53,271 nucleotides of DNA from Deltaproteobacteria bacterium (lineage in GTDB: Bacteria > Bdellovibrionota_C > UBA2361 > OMII01): positions 1 to 53,271 of the forward strand of contig CANLJX010000005.1 in the NCBI GenBank assembly GCA_947491545.1. The letters are read 5' to 3'. The position numbers were made by a program, and so were the translations under genes. Under the pieces are notes generated by a model. That model ran no database searches, was not told the origin of the DNA, and saw only the letters and a list, made by a program, of their open reading frames with translations. Of the stretch, positions 25,465 to 34,400 are shown piece after piece. The first letter of the stretch is position 1. Every line of letters starts with the position of its first letter.

Positions 25465-26478
25465 ATGCGAGCTTCGAGCGCGGCATCACAGCTAAAGGAG
25501 TTAGTAAGCCAAAAATCTTGTCCCGGCTTGCTCGTGCTCACATCTCCCGATCGAGCTCGTAGAGACCGAGCTCTGGCGTACGTTATCCAGCACTTTACCG
25601 ATAACAGGCTTAAGCCATCATCCTTTACGTTCGGCGATCAGGGGCGAACGACTATCCAGTCGTTCTTGGCAGACGCCGCAGAGCCTTCGCTCTTTGAGCC
25701 GGTACGGATTGTCGTCATTCGTGGCATCGAGAAGGCGAAAGCAGCCGAAGTTGAGCCGATATCGGCTCTGGCTGCGAAGAAGATCTCCGGCCTACACATG
25801 ATTCTGGTCGGTGAGTCTCTGCCCAACAGCCCAAACTTCAAGAAGGCGGTTGAGAAGCATGGAACCCTCGTGCAGTTCGAGGAGCTAAAAGGCGCGGAGC
25901 TGAGCCGCTGGGTTGAAAAGGAGATGCGGAGCTGTGGGATAGCGCAGTCTCCTGACGAGGTCGTTGGCCTCCTGCTGTCGCTCGCCGGCGACGATGTTGA
26001 CGCCATCGCTCGCCTAGTCGAGAAGCTCGCGCTGTACCTAGACGGCGCTCCGCCAACAGCCGCCGTGTTGCGAGAGCTTGAGCCAGGCAGGTCGGTGGCG
26101 AGCGATTTTGAGCTCGCTGAGGCGCTGCTCAGCCCGAAGCGAGGAGCTACCGAGACTCTCATTCAGCAGCTTCTGGCCCAGGGTTCAAGCCCATTCATGC
26201 TGATGGGGCTTCTCACCAAGACCTTCTCGACGCTGTACCGCATCCGGGCAGCCCTCGACCGTGGCCAGTCGCAGCAAGACTTGAAAGCGAGCCTTGGGAT
26301 CTCGCCTTGGCTGCTCTCGAAGTACCTGCCATTAGCGCGACAGCTCTCGCTTCCTGAGATCGCCCGACGCCTTGAAGCCCTGATGAAAGCTGACTTCTCG
26401 CTCAAAGATCGCTCGCTCGGGCCAGGAGCCACTCTAAGTTCCCTCGCTGCATCGTGTGCTCCTGGCAGGAGCTTCTGA
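25465..26478 (+). CDS. holA: DNA polymerase III delta subunit
   Basis: Delta is the clamp-loader subunit that opens the beta sliding clamp at the replisome. Recognisable features are the N-terminal PGLLVLTSPDRARRDRAL, FVPEP-like SLFEPVRIVVIRGIEKAK, the ELSRWVEKE segment after an AAA-like core without ATP-binding motifs, LLLSLAGDDVDAIARLVEKLALYL, and a C-terminal helical collar domain (ADFSLKDRSLGPG). I start it at the ATG 25465 (337 residues, normal size); the longer frame begins with a TTG inside the hairpin. It is followed one base later by the lytic transglycosylase start, indicating coupling. Confidence 0.9.
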   Translation: MRASSAASQLKELVSQKSCPGLLVLTSPDRARRDRALAYVIQHFTDNRLKPSSFTFGDQGRTTIQSFLADAAEPSLFEPVRIVVIRGIEKAKAAEVEPISALAAKKISGLHMILVGESLPNSPNFKKAVEKHGTLVQFEELKGAELSRWVEKEMRSCGIAQSPDEVVGLLLSLAGDDVDAIARLVEKLALYLDGAPPTAAVLRELEPGRSVASDFELAEALLSPKRGATETLIQQLLAQGSSPFMLMGLLTKTFSTLYRIRAALDRGQSQQDLKASLGISPWLLSKYLPLARQLSLPEIARRLEALMKADFSLKDRSLGPGATLSSLAASCAPGRSF

Positions 26479-26479
26479 C

Positions 26480-27514
26480 GTGAAGCTGCTCTCGATTCCA
26501 GCAGCAGTAGCCCTGTTCACCGCTGTGTTGTTTACGGGCGCGGTGGTGGCGGCCGAACAGAAAGCTGCCTCAGCAACAGCCTCCGCCTCCAGCGTGGCGC
26601 GCAGCCCCACCGCTGCTCCAGCACGCTCGCCAAAGAAGCCGGCAGGGCAGCGCCCGGTGTCGCTCTCTAGGTACCGCGGCTGGGATTACCTGGTTGGGAG
26701 GCTTCGGGAACGGGAGGTTCAGGAGCGTGACATCGCGCAGATCTACCAGAATCCTAAGATGCCCAAGTTCTCGCCGATTCCTTTTGCGCTGGCTCCGCGC
26801 GAAAAGCCGGAGATCTACCGAAACTTTGCAAAGCCCACGTTTAGCCTCCTCGGCGCTAACTTTGCTCGGGAGAACAGCGAGATGTTTGACAGCATCGAGC
26901 TACAGCTCAAGGTTCCGCGCGAGGTGGTCAGCGCAATCCTCGTAATTGAGTCGGGAGTTGGAAAAAACACGGGCAACGAATTGGTCGTGTACCGACTCTC
27001 ACGCCTTGCTTCTGTCTGCGATCCGAACAACTTGCGCTTCAACTACACAGTCCAAAAGAAGAAGGATGGCTCCGTCACCTTCGCCGCAGTCAAGGAACGC
27101 TGCCGCTACCTCGAAACAACTTTCCTTCCCGAGATTCCGGCAGTGATTGAGATCGGAAAACGCAACAATATCTCCCCTCTAAAGATTCGTGGCTCCAGCG
27201 CCGGGGCATTTGGGCTGCCGCAGTTCCTCCCGTCCGCCTTCCTGCGATTCGGTGTCGATGGCGACCGCAATGGCCTCGTGTCTCTTCACCACCCCTCTGA
27301 TGCCGCGTGGTCGGCTGCGAACTACCTGAGCAGCTACGGGTACCGAGATGATATCCCTGTAGAGGACAAGCGCGCTGTTATCTGGCGCTACAACAAGAGT
27401 GATGCCTACATCGACACCGTTCTTTCCGTAAGCGACAGGATCCGACAGGAGCTCAACGCTGCTCCGACGCCAGGGACTCTGGATGCTGTAGGGGTCGCAA
27501 CGCCTCTTGAGTAG
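26480..27514 (+). CDS. MltB-type lytic murein transglycosylase
   Basis: Cleaves peptidoglycan glycan strands with formation of 1,6-anhydro-muramyl ends, in the periplasm. A signal peptide (about 1-25, ending VVAAE) is followed by a Pro/Ala/Ser linker. The SLT family 3 core includes the catalytic Glu157 in VIESGVGKNTG, RGSSAGAFGLPQFLPSAF, the HHPSDAAWSAANYL segment and AVIWRYNKSDAYIDTVL. I chose the GTG at 26480, with AGGAG 8 bases upstream; it starts one base after the holA stop. There is no lipobox Cys, so it is a soluble periplasmic rather than a lipoprotein-type MltB. Confidence 0.9.
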   Translation: MKLLSIPAAVALFTAVLFTGAVVAAEQKAASATASASSVARSPTAAPARSPKKPAGQRPVSLSRYRGWDYLVGRLREREVQERDIAQIYQNPKMPKFSPIPFALAPREKPEIYRNFAKPTFSLLGANFARENSEMFDSIELQLKVPREVVSAILVIESGVGKNTGNELVVYRLSRLASVCDPNNLRFNYTVQKKKDGSVTFAAVKERCRYLETTFLPEIPAVIEIGKRNNISPLKIRGSSAGAFGLPQFLPSAFLRFGVDGDRNGLVSLHHPSDAAWSAANYLSSYGYRDDIPVEDKRAVIWRYNKSDAYIDTVLSVSDRIRQELNAAPTPGTLDAVGVATPLE

Positions 27515-27658
27515 GCGCATCTTCCGCAGGTCCGCAAATTTGCTCCGGTTTGGCTTAAGATTTTCAACACCTCCATACTATGGCTCTCTAGCGGGCGTTT
27601 TTCCGTATCGCAGACGCAAGGATCTGCTGTAAAGAACGTGCTGATTGCGTGAAACAAC

Positions 27659-28855
27659 ATGATTGCCCATCACAAAGCTAATGTAGACGATGCTCCTCTT
27701 AATCGCCCCTCGGGTTTGGTCCGCTGCTGGAACAGCCAGGAACTTCAAGATCTCTTCCTCAAAGCACAGTCGAAACACTCTGAGGGCAAGGGGCTTAGAC
27801 CTCTTCCCCCAGACGAAGCGACAACGCTGATCGTTGACGGCAAGTACGAGGAAGCGGTCCGTGGCCTGAGCTTCATCCTTAGCGGGCGTGACCTGCTGCG
27901 CGCCACCCAGCGAATGCCAGGCTCCTCGTTTAATGATGCTTTGGAAAAGATCGCCAACGGCTGCGTTGATGTCTCCTTGTCACGTGGGCAGCTCTGTGTG
28001 GCTCGAATGGTGCGCGCCATTCGGGTCTTTGGACTAGACTCTTCAACTCACGCCGGCGATCGCGCCATCAGCCTCGTTCAACCGTACCAGAGCCGCCTTG
28101 AAAAGGATCTTGCAGCAAATCAGTCCTCATCCCTCACGGCACTTAGCCATAGACTCATCGGCACTGCTAGCCTCATCGCAGCACAAGCGAGCCGAGACTC
28201 CTCTGCCCAGCCATGTGGCGTGCAGGTAGTCAGGGCTGCTCGAGAGAGAGATGTGCCGTGCATTATGATCTCCTCTCACCACGCGCTTGGCGGAGATGCG
28301 CTCCCGCTTGTTGCAGAACACTGCGCGAGAGAGGGGCTGCTTAACGGGAACGTGTCGTGCCAGCGACTTGGCTTCACAAACAGTGCCGCTGATATTTTCT
28401 GGGTGTTTAAGCAGGATCCCACTGCCTGGGTGGAGTGCTTCAATCGCCTCGGGGATATCGCCGCTGGGCGACAGGGTGGGCTGCTCGTTGTGCAAGATAC
28501 GGTCGGCTCCTTCTCGGATGACCTTCTCCCGTTCCCGATTGAGGATGTGATTCGAGAGGCCTACCTCGCAAACAGCGCACTCCGGAATCACCCGCTCTCG
28601 ATAGTGCCAGACAAAGAGCAAGCGATGGCGGCTTTTGAGTCCTCCTCATGGGCAGCTGTGGCGACCGACCTCTTCATGCCCACCTGCACCGGAAGCGCAG
28701 ACAAGTCATGCGGTGAGGCAACGGTACGAGAGGTGTTGCTGCCGTACCTGGAGCACAGTGATATCGACCTGCTGATCCGCAAGGCCCAGGCGGCTGAGGA
28801 AGAGGTCTGCGCTATCGTTAATCGGGAGCTGGCGGAGCTGCTGCTGATGTCTTAG
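27659..28855 (+). CDS. Unknown 398-residue protein
   Basis: No family recognised. It looks cytosolic and mixed alpha/beta, with no signal peptide or membrane span. Its central part (about 180-300) has parallel-strand-like segments with conserved-looking SSHHALGGDALPL, GFTNSAADIFWVF and GGLLVVQDTVGSF, which could line an active site. A helical end contains EVLLPYLEHSDIDLLIRKA. No ribosome-binding site is obvious before the ATG. It stands alone between mltB and the convergent mgtE operon. Confidence 0.6.
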   Translation: MIAHHKANVDDAPLNRPSGLVRCWNSQELQDLFLKAQSKHSEGKGLRPLPPDEATTLIVDGKYEEAVRGLSFILSGRDLLRATQRMPGSSFNDALEKIANGCVDVSLSRGQLCVARMVRAIRVFGLDSSTHAGDRAISLVQPYQSRLEKDLAANQSSSLTALSHRLIGTASLIAAQASRDSSAQPCGVQVVRAARERDVPCIMISSHHALGGDALPLVAEHCAREGLLNGNVSCQRLGFTNSAADIFWVFKQDPTAWVECFNRLGDIAAGRQGGLLVVQDTVGSFSDDLLPFPIEDVIREAYLANSALRNHPLSIVPDKEQAMAAFESSSWAAVATDLFMPTCTGSADKSCGEATVREVLLPYLEHSDIDLLIRKAQAAEEEVCAIVNRELAELLLMS

Positions 28856-28934
28856 GGGCAGAGGTTCTGTCCTAATTCATGGCCCTAGAGGGCCTGAGAG
28901 ATCTTTTTGCTGAGAGGAGATGTTGGACGGGTGC

Positions 28935-29080
28935 GTTCACGTGCGCCTGCACTGCTAATCCCTTCGAGGCTGCTGCCGGAGCCGGAGCAGTGGCCGGTTC
29001 CGGCTTCGAAGCAACTAGTAAAACTCTCGTCGGCTTACGGCTGCGTTTACGTTCACGAGCACATGCACGTTCACGTACTA
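28935..29080. repeat. Hexamer-periodic intergenic stretch
   Basis: Between two convergent gene ends the sequence falls into six-base units: GTTCAC, GTGCGC, CTGCAC (28935-28952), then GCCGGA-type units (28976-29000), then GTTTAC, GTTCAC, GAGCAC, ATGCAC, GTTCAC, GTACTA (29045-29080). Read as protein it gives strings such as VYVHEHMHVHV, which I take as an artefact of the periodicity. I recall similar degenerate hexamer tracts between genes in deltaproteobacterial genomes. Confidence 0.5.
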
Positions 29081-29085
29081 GATTA

Positions 29086-30447
29086 TTAGAGGGACATGAT
29101 TAGGACAGCGACTGAGAAGTAGAGGACGAGGCCTGCTACGTCTACGATAGTGGCGACGAAGGGCGCGGAGGATGTCGCGGGGTCAAGCTTGAAGCTCTTA
29201 AGAACAAACGGGAGCATGGCGCCTGCGAGGCTTCCTAGTGCAACTACTCCAGTGAGAGAGAAAAGCACCGTGAAGGCGAGAGCTAGCCATTGCTCGCCGT
29301 AGATATCCGAAAACTGTGACCAGATTACGACCCTCAAGAAGCCAATCAGGCCGAGCAAGAGCCCTAACACGCTGCCAGTGATAAGCTCTCTGCGGAAGAC
29401 ATTTACCCAATCCTTGATTCGGATTTCGCCAACTGCCAATGCCCGGATAATAATGGTCGAGGCCTGGCTTCCTGAGTTGCCTCCGCTTGAGATGATTAAG
29501 GGCACAAATAGCGCTAGCACTACCGCGCGCTGGATCTCATCTTCGTAGCTCGCCATCGCCGAGGCGGTGAGCATCTCGCCGAGAAAGAGCACCACGAGCC
29601 AGTGAGCACGCTTTCGGATAAGGGTGATTACTGGTGTTTTGACGTACGGATCTTCAAGTGCCTCGCTACCTCCGAGCTTTTGAATATCTTCTGTCACTTC
29701 CTCTTCCTGCACGTCGAGGATGTCGTCGACTGTGACGATTCCGAGAAGCATGCCGTCGGAATCGACAACGGGCAGCGTTGGTCGGTCGTACTTGCGGAAC
29801 AGCTCTACGGCCTGCTCCTGGTCGGCGTGCACATCGAGAGAGTCGAACTTAAAGTTCATCAGGGCTGCGACTTCCTCGTCGGGCGACGCCAGGAGGAGCT
29901 GCCGAGTGGAAACCTCGTCGACGAGCTTTCCTCTGCCATCGACGACGTACAGGGTGTCGAGCGAGGCGCTCTCCTGCCCATTAGCGCGGATGTGGTCGAG
30001 CACCTCTCGCACCTTCCAATCGGCATGAATCGTCAGGTAGTCAGGAGACATCAGCCGCCCGACAGTTCCCTCGGGGTAACCCAGCAGCGTTAGCGCGACG
30101 TCGCGCTCATCTTTCGACAGGAGCGTTAAGAGCTGGCGCGCGGCTTCTGCCGGTATCTCTTCAAGCAGCGCCGTGCGGTCGTCGGCGGCCATCTCATCGA
30201 GCAGCCGGGCAGTCTGGCGATCCCCAAGCCCCGACAGGAGCGTTTTCTGGACGTCAACGTCAAGCTCGGCAAATATCTCTGCTGCTGTCTTGCGGGGAAG
30301 TATGCGGAAGATGAGGACGCGTTCTTCGTCAGAAAGCCCCTGAAAGAGCTCTGCAATTTCGACCGGAGCAACATCAACCAAGAGATCGCGAACCGCATGC
30401 AGGTCGCGCTCCCCGATCTGTTGCTGCACTGTCTGAGCCGAAATCAT
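29086..30447 (-). CDS. mgtE: MgtE-type Mg2+ channel
   Basis: Magnesium-gated magnesium channel of the inner membrane. The N-terminal superhelical domain (about 1-130, with LLxxLxxDExxxxL-type repeats), two CBS domains (about 130-260, including TLYVVDGRGKLV and LPVVDSDGMLLGIVTVDDI) and five membrane helices (about 280-453) are in the usual order. The pore region keeps SSGGNSGSQASTIIIRALA and a C-terminal FVATIVDVAGLVLYF with the conserved Asp. Length (453) is typical. Its ATG overlaps the TGA of the alpha/beta-hydrolase gene (ATGA), so it is the last gene of the glgP operon. Confidence 0.95.
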   Translation of the reverse strand: MISAQTVQQQIGERDLHAVRDLLVDVAPVEIAELFQGLSDEERVLIFRILPRKTAAEIFAELDVDVQKTLLSGLGDRQTARLLDEMAADDRTALLEEIPAEAARQLLTLLSKDERDVALTLLGYPEGTVGRLMSPDYLTIHADWKVREVLDHIRANGQESASLDTLYVVDGRGKLVDEVSTRQLLLASPDEEVAALMNFKFDSLDVHADQEQAVELFRKYDRPTLPVVDSDGMLLGIVTVDDILDVQEEEVTEDIQKLGGSEALEDPYVKTPVITLIRKRAHWLVVLFLGEMLTASAMASYEDEIQRAVVLALFVPLIISSGGNSGSQASTIIIRALAVGEIRIKDWVNVFRRELITGSVLGLLLGLIGFLRVVIWSQFSDIYGEQWLALAFTVLFSLTGVVALGSLAGAMLPFVLKSFKLDPATSSAPFVATIVDVAGLVLYFSVAVLIMSL

Positions 30448-31331
30448 AAAACGTCAAAACCCGCTAAAATGGGCTCCAGTCTATCAACGATCATAAAGTG
30501 TCCGCCACCTTCAACCGTGTGAAAAGAGCTTCCCTGAATGCCTTTTGCCAGGATCTCGGCCATGCCGATGGGAACGTAGGTGTCCGCATCACCGTGCCAA
30601 ATGGAGGTTTGCACCGTAACACGACTGAGCAGTTCTCTCCAGTCGGTGAGGAGCAGCATATACTCGCTCACGGCGCCGCGGATGCCTTGGCGCAGGGCCT
30701 CCTGCATGTTACGGGCCAGCACGACCGCGACCTCGGGTCTTCTGACGATATCGATATCAGCTTTCGGCAATAACGCCCCGAACCAGATCGAAACTGTTGA
30801 GGGGCAGGCGCGCCAAACGGCTGCAATCGAGGTGATCGAGAGCCTGCCGAGAGTCTTAGAGCGCTGTCCGAGACGTATCAGCACTCGATTTGCTGGATTC
30901 ATGCCCCGCAGGGCCCCTGGGACACACATTGGGGCTACGCCGCTGACTATGGTGAGCTTAGCTACCTTCTCACCGAGCACTCCCGCCGCAGCGATGGCGG
31001 TCGGGGTTCCGCCTGAGACGCCCAGGATGCCGAATCGAGCTGCTCCGACGTGCTCCGCAACGAGGGAGACGTCGCCGGCCCAGTCGGCAAACTGCCTATC
31101 TGGGTACCAATCTGATCCTCCGAAACCGGGGCGATCAATCGCCACAACGGTTAGCCCGTGCTTGAGCGCGATGCCGTGCGCAACCGTTGCCTCTAAACGG
31201 CTAGCTGGAAATCCGTGGCTATAGAAGATGACTCGCTTGAAGTCCCGCGCACCGAAGGTGCTCGCCAGCACTGCCCTCCCAGAGGGGTGCCTTAGCAGGA
31301 GCTCGTGCTGTCGTGTCGGCTCATCACTCAC
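30444..31331 (-). CDS. Alpha/beta-fold hydrolase
   Basis: Cytosolic serine hydrolase of unknown substrate. The fold signatures are FYSHGFPASR (oxyanion HG), DRPGFGGSDW, the nucleophile elbow GVSGG with Ser106, Asp250 in HGDADTYVP and His278 in GGGHFM, which complete a catalytic triad. A cap region lies at about 140-215. Length (295) is usual for the family. It starts with GTG overlapping the glgP stop (GTGA) and ends overlapping mgtE, so all three are translationally coupled. What links glycogen breakdown, a hydrolase and magnesium uptake is unclear. Confidence 0.88.
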   Translation of the reverse strand: MSDEPTRQHELLLRHPSGRAVLASTFGARDFKRVIFYSHGFPASRLEATVAHGIALKHGLTVVAIDRPGFGGSDWYPDRQFADWAGDVSLVAEHVGAARFGILGVSGGTPTAIAAAGVLGEKVAKLTIVSGVAPMCVPGALRGMNPANRVLIRLGQRSKTLGRLSITSIAAVWRACPSTVSIWFGALLPKADIDIVRRPEVAVVLARNMQEALRQGIRGAVSEYMLLLTDWRELLSRVTVQTSIWHGDADTYVPIGMAEILAKGIQGSSFHTVEGGGHFMIVDRLEPILAGFDVL

Positions 31332-33010
31332 TTAAACCGCTCGTAGGCAATCATCCGGTACTGGTCGACCATGCGATGCGTGTTAAAGAAAGAGCCGTTG
31401 AGCGATATGGAGCTGCGCATGATCTCTGCCCATCGCCCACGCTGTTCGAAGAAGCAGGGCAAAACGTGGTGCTCAAGCTGCTCGTACAGCGCGGCTGAGT
31501 CGGCGTCGTCCTGCTCGATCGCTCCCGTGCCCCCTTCGTTGAGCGGGCTGCGCACTACCCAGCCTGTGACGCCCTGAACTCCTCCCTCGAGCCACCACCC
31601 GTCGGCGATGCTTAGGCTCGGCACTCCGTTCATCGCACACTTCATTCCGCTGGTGCCCGAGGCTTCAAGCGGCGCGCGTGGGGTGTTGAGCCAGAGGTCA
31701 ACGCCTGAGACGAGCGAGGCTGCAAGCTCGACGTCATAGTTCGGGAGGACTGCAATTCGGATCAGGTCTCCTGCTTTCGGCACGATCTCGTGCACCTGCT
31801 TGAGGAGGTGTTTTCCCCAGTCGTCATGCGGGTGCGCTTTGCCGGCGAAGAGGATGTTTATCGGCCCGAAGCGCTCGGCGAGAGCCTGCAGCCGCTCCAG
31901 ATCCCGGAATACCAGCATGGGGCGCTTGTACTCTGTCGAACGGCGCGCGAAGCCGATCAAGATTCCAGAGCCTCCGAATGGCATGCCGTAGCGCGACTGA
32001 ATCAGGTGGAGCAGCGAGTCGCGTGCTTCTTTGTGCGCCTGCTCGATATCTTCTGTCGGGACGATCGCCACCTGCCGGAGCTGTTCGCTGCGTTGCCGCC
32101 ATCCTGGCACGTAGCGGTCGAAGAGCTTGGCGAAGGGGGCAGACGTCCAGCGTACTGCGTGAACACCGTTGGTGATCGCAATTACTTCAGCCTCAGGGAA
32201 CATGCGCTTTGTCACGTCCATATGCTTGCGGGCGACTGCGTTAATCGTCCCCGCAAAGCGCATCGCAAGCCGCGTCATGTTGAGAGCGCCGTTATCCAGC
32301 AGGGGCGCGGCTTTCGCCATCTGCTCGTCGCTCAGGTGGGCTTCCAGCATCTGCGCTGAGAAGACGTCGTGCCCTGCTGCGACTGGAGTGTGGGTCGTAA
32401 AGACTGTTCGTTGACGGATTCGCTCAACTTCACCGGCTTCATGCTCCTGCCACTTGTTGGAGAGCAGCTCAAGCAGCAAGAAGGCCGCATGGCCTTCGTT
32501 CATGTGGTGAATTGTGGTGTCTGGGTAGCCGAGCGCGCGAATCATTCGCGCTCCGCCAACGCCCAGGACAAGCTCCTGAAGCACCCGCATGTTCTGGTCG
32601 CCACCATACAGGGTGTCTGTGATGTGCCGGTCGGGCTCAGCATTCTCGCTGACATCTGTGTCTAGGTAAATGATCGGCACGGCGTGTCCGTTGACGCCTA
32701 TTTCGAGCCGCTTCCAGGCCTGCACCCGAACGATTCGGTCTGTGAGCTGCAGGTCGACGATTGGTTGGCAGCGCGAGAGAATCTGCTCGGGCTCCCAGTG
32801 CTCTGGGGCCTCCATCTGCCAGCCTTCCGGGCTGAAGCTCTGCCGCACGTACCCTTTGCGGTGCAATAGCGTTACTGCGACCATCGGGACGCCAATGTCT
32901 GCCGCCGCCTTTATCGTGTCGCCGGCGAGGACCCCTAATCCACCTGAGTAGGTGGGGATCGCTGGGTCGACTGCGATCTCCATGGAGAAATAGGCTACTG
33001 GCTTGGTCAT
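31328..33010 (-). CDS. glgP: Alpha-glucan (glycogen/maltodextrin) phosphorylase, short form
   Basis: Releases glucose 1-phosphate from alpha-1,4-glucans using pyridoxal phosphate. Signatures are YFSMEIAVDPAIPTYSGGLGVLAGD at the N-terminus (of which the core is EIAVDPAIPTYSGGLG), HHMNEGHAAF, TTHTPVAAGHD, ITNGVHAVRW, GFARRSTEYKRP, and the PLP site EASGTSGMKCAMNG with its Lys, with Thr-Ser replacing the commoner Thr-Gly-Asn. At about 560 residues it is the short form, lacking the extra N-terminal domain of longer homologues. I use the ATG at 33010 since the family begins near this Met; the frame itself is open to 33103. It is the first gene of an overlapping operon with the hydrolase and mgtE. 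Confidence 0.92.
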   Translation of the reverse strand: MTKPVAYFSMEIAVDPAIPTYSGGLGVLAGDTIKAAADIGVPMVAVTLLHRKGYVRQSFSPEGWQMEAPEHWEPEQILSRCQPIVDLQLTDRIVRVQAWKRLEIGVNGHAVPIIYLDTDVSENAEPDRHITDTLYGGDQNMRVLQELVLGVGGARMIRALGYPDTTIHHMNEGHAAFLLLELLSNKWQEHEAGEVERIRQRTVFTTHTPVAAGHDVFSAQMLEAHLSDEQMAKAAPLLDNGALNMTRLAMRFAGTINAVARKHMDVTKRMFPEAEVIAITNGVHAVRWTSAPFAKLFDRYVPGWRQRSEQLRQVAIVPTEDIEQAHKEARDSLLHLIQSRYGMPFGGSGILIGFARRSTEYKRPMLVFRDLERLQALAERFGPINILFAGKAHPHDDWGKHLLKQVHEIVPKAGDLIRIAVLPNYDVELAASLVSGVDLWLNTPRAPLEASGTSGMKCAMNGVPSLSIADGWWLEGGVQGVTGWVVRSPLNEGGTGAIEQDDADSAALYEQLEHHVLPCFFEQRGRWAEIMRSSISLNGSFFNTHRMVDQYRMIAYERFK

Positions 33011-33127
33011 AGGACACCCTGCTCCGCGGCTACAGCTGTCCGCAACTACTCGGCGGATCCTAGCAGTACCGAGGGAGAGCCGAAACCGATGATCAGCTAT
33101 CAAACAGTGGCACAGGCGCCTGGTTTC

Positions 33128-34330
33128 CTAGACCTCCTCGGTCGGCAAGCCGGCTTTAACCAACGCTTTTATGACGTCTTCGGCATGGGATCGGTCGCGA
33201 ACCTCCATGAGCACCGTGATTTCTACATGCCCCGGGATCTTGGCGTAGCTTCTGTCGTGCGTAACTTGCAATATGTTTGCGCCCTCTTTGGCGATAATGC
33301 CGGATATCGCGTGCAGCATTCCCGGCCTGTCTGGCAGAGTAATTGTCGCGCGCAGAAGCCGCCCCTTCTCTGCCATGTCGTGCTCGATCAGGCGCGATAG
33401 GAGGTTGCTGTCTATATTGCTTCCACAGATCATAACAACGGTTTTTTTACACTGCTCCGGGAGTAGCCCCCCGAGGAGTGCTGCAAGCCCAGCTGCGCCT
33501 GCTCCCTCGACCACCACGTGCTCGTGCTCCAGAAGCGCGATAATAGCACGCGCTATCGCCCATTCGCTGACTCCTACGATCTGGTCAACGCGACGCTCAA
33601 GAATCGGTCCCGTGACGGCTCCTATCGTTTTCACCGCGATGCCGTCGGCTATCGTCATGGGCGGAATGGCGCCTTGATGCGCTTTCGGGTCACGCCGCAC
33701 TTCGAGTGCCCACTCTGAGCAGACTCCGAGGATAAAAACGCCTGGGCGCTTGGCTTTGATTGCAGATGCTACGCCCGCTGCATACCCGCCACCGCCAACT
33801 GGGATCACGACTGAGTCGAAATCCGGAAGCTGCTCCATGAGCTCCAGCCCGGCTACTCCCTGCCCGTGCACGATCCACTCGTGGTCAAAGGGTGGGACGT
33901 AGGTGTAGCCGCGCTCGCGCGCCAGCTCTTGGGCGTGCTCAAGGCAGTCCTGGAATGTCGGCCTGAAAATGATTTCAGCGCCGAAAGCGCGGCACGACTG
34001 GCTCTTCACGATTGGCGCGCTTGATGGCATGACGATGTGGCATGGGACTCCAAGCCGTTGCGCGTGGAAGCTTAGGCCGAGTGCGTGGTTGCCGGCGCTT
34101 GCGGTGCAGACTCCCTGCGCGAGCGATTTCTTCTCCATGCTTAGCAAGAAATTGAGCGCTCCTCGCTCTTTGAATGAGCCTGTCCGAAGCTTGTTGTCCC
34201 ATTTGAGAAAAACGTCCCGACCGAGCTCCTCTGAGAGTGAGAGGGCCTTCGACACGGGCGTCACGGGCAGGTGCGGAGCCAAACGGGCTCGTGCCGCCTC
34301 AAAGTCTGAGATCTTGGGGAACGAGGACAT
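33128..34330 (-). CDS. ilvA: Threonine ammonia-lyase with C-terminal ACT domain
   Basis: PLP enzyme deaminating threonine to 2-oxobutanoate, feeding isoleucine synthesis or catabolism. The PLP Lys54 is in TGSFKERGA, a glycine-rich phosphate loop PVGGGGYAAG is near 177-186, and a single ACT domain (about 325-400, TLPDRPGMLHAISGII) gives allosteric control. At 400 residues with one ACT it resembles the TdcB/IlvA short type rather than the 500-residue enterobacterial IlvA. The ribosome-binding site is unusual: AAGGAGGT ends directly against the ATG, and a stop codon 2 codons upstream excludes an earlier start. Confidence 0.92.
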   Translation of the reverse strand: MSSFPKISDFEAARARLAPHLPVTPVSKALSLSEELGRDVFLKWDNKLRTGSFKERGALNFLLSMEKKSLAQGVCTASAGNHALGLSFHAQRLGVPCHIVMPSSAPIVKSQSCRAFGAEIIFRPTFQDCLEHAQELARERGYTYVPPFDHEWIVHGQGVAGLELMEQLPDFDSVVIPVGGGGYAAGVASAIKAKRPGVFILGVCSEWALEVRRDPKAHQGAIPPMTIADGIAVKTIGAVTGPILERRVDQIVGVSEWAIARAIIALLEHEHVVVEGAGAAGLAALLGGLLPEQCKKTVVMICGSNIDSNLLSRLIEHDMAEKGRLLRATITLPDRPGMLHAISGIIAKEGANILQVTHDRSYAKIPGHVEITVLMEVRDRSHAEDVIKALVKAGLPTEEV

Positions 34331-34400
34331 ACCTCCTTATTGTACACGCTCCCGCCGCGGTTGACCTGGGGCAAAGTTTCTACAATCGCGGGGGTGGTTT

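Noticed and set aside
28907-29089. Small ORF encoding VYVHEHMHVHV-like peptide
   Set aside because: The repetitive His/Val pattern comes from six-base periodicity in intergenic DNA, with no ribosome-binding site.
18429-30447. CorA plus MgtE as one magnesium island
   Set aside because: They are 10 kb apart in unrelated operons; having both transporters is common.
34361-34386. A sigma-70 promoter TTGACC / TACAAT for the FAD oxidoreductase
   Set aside because: The spacer is only 14 bp, too short for normal recognition.
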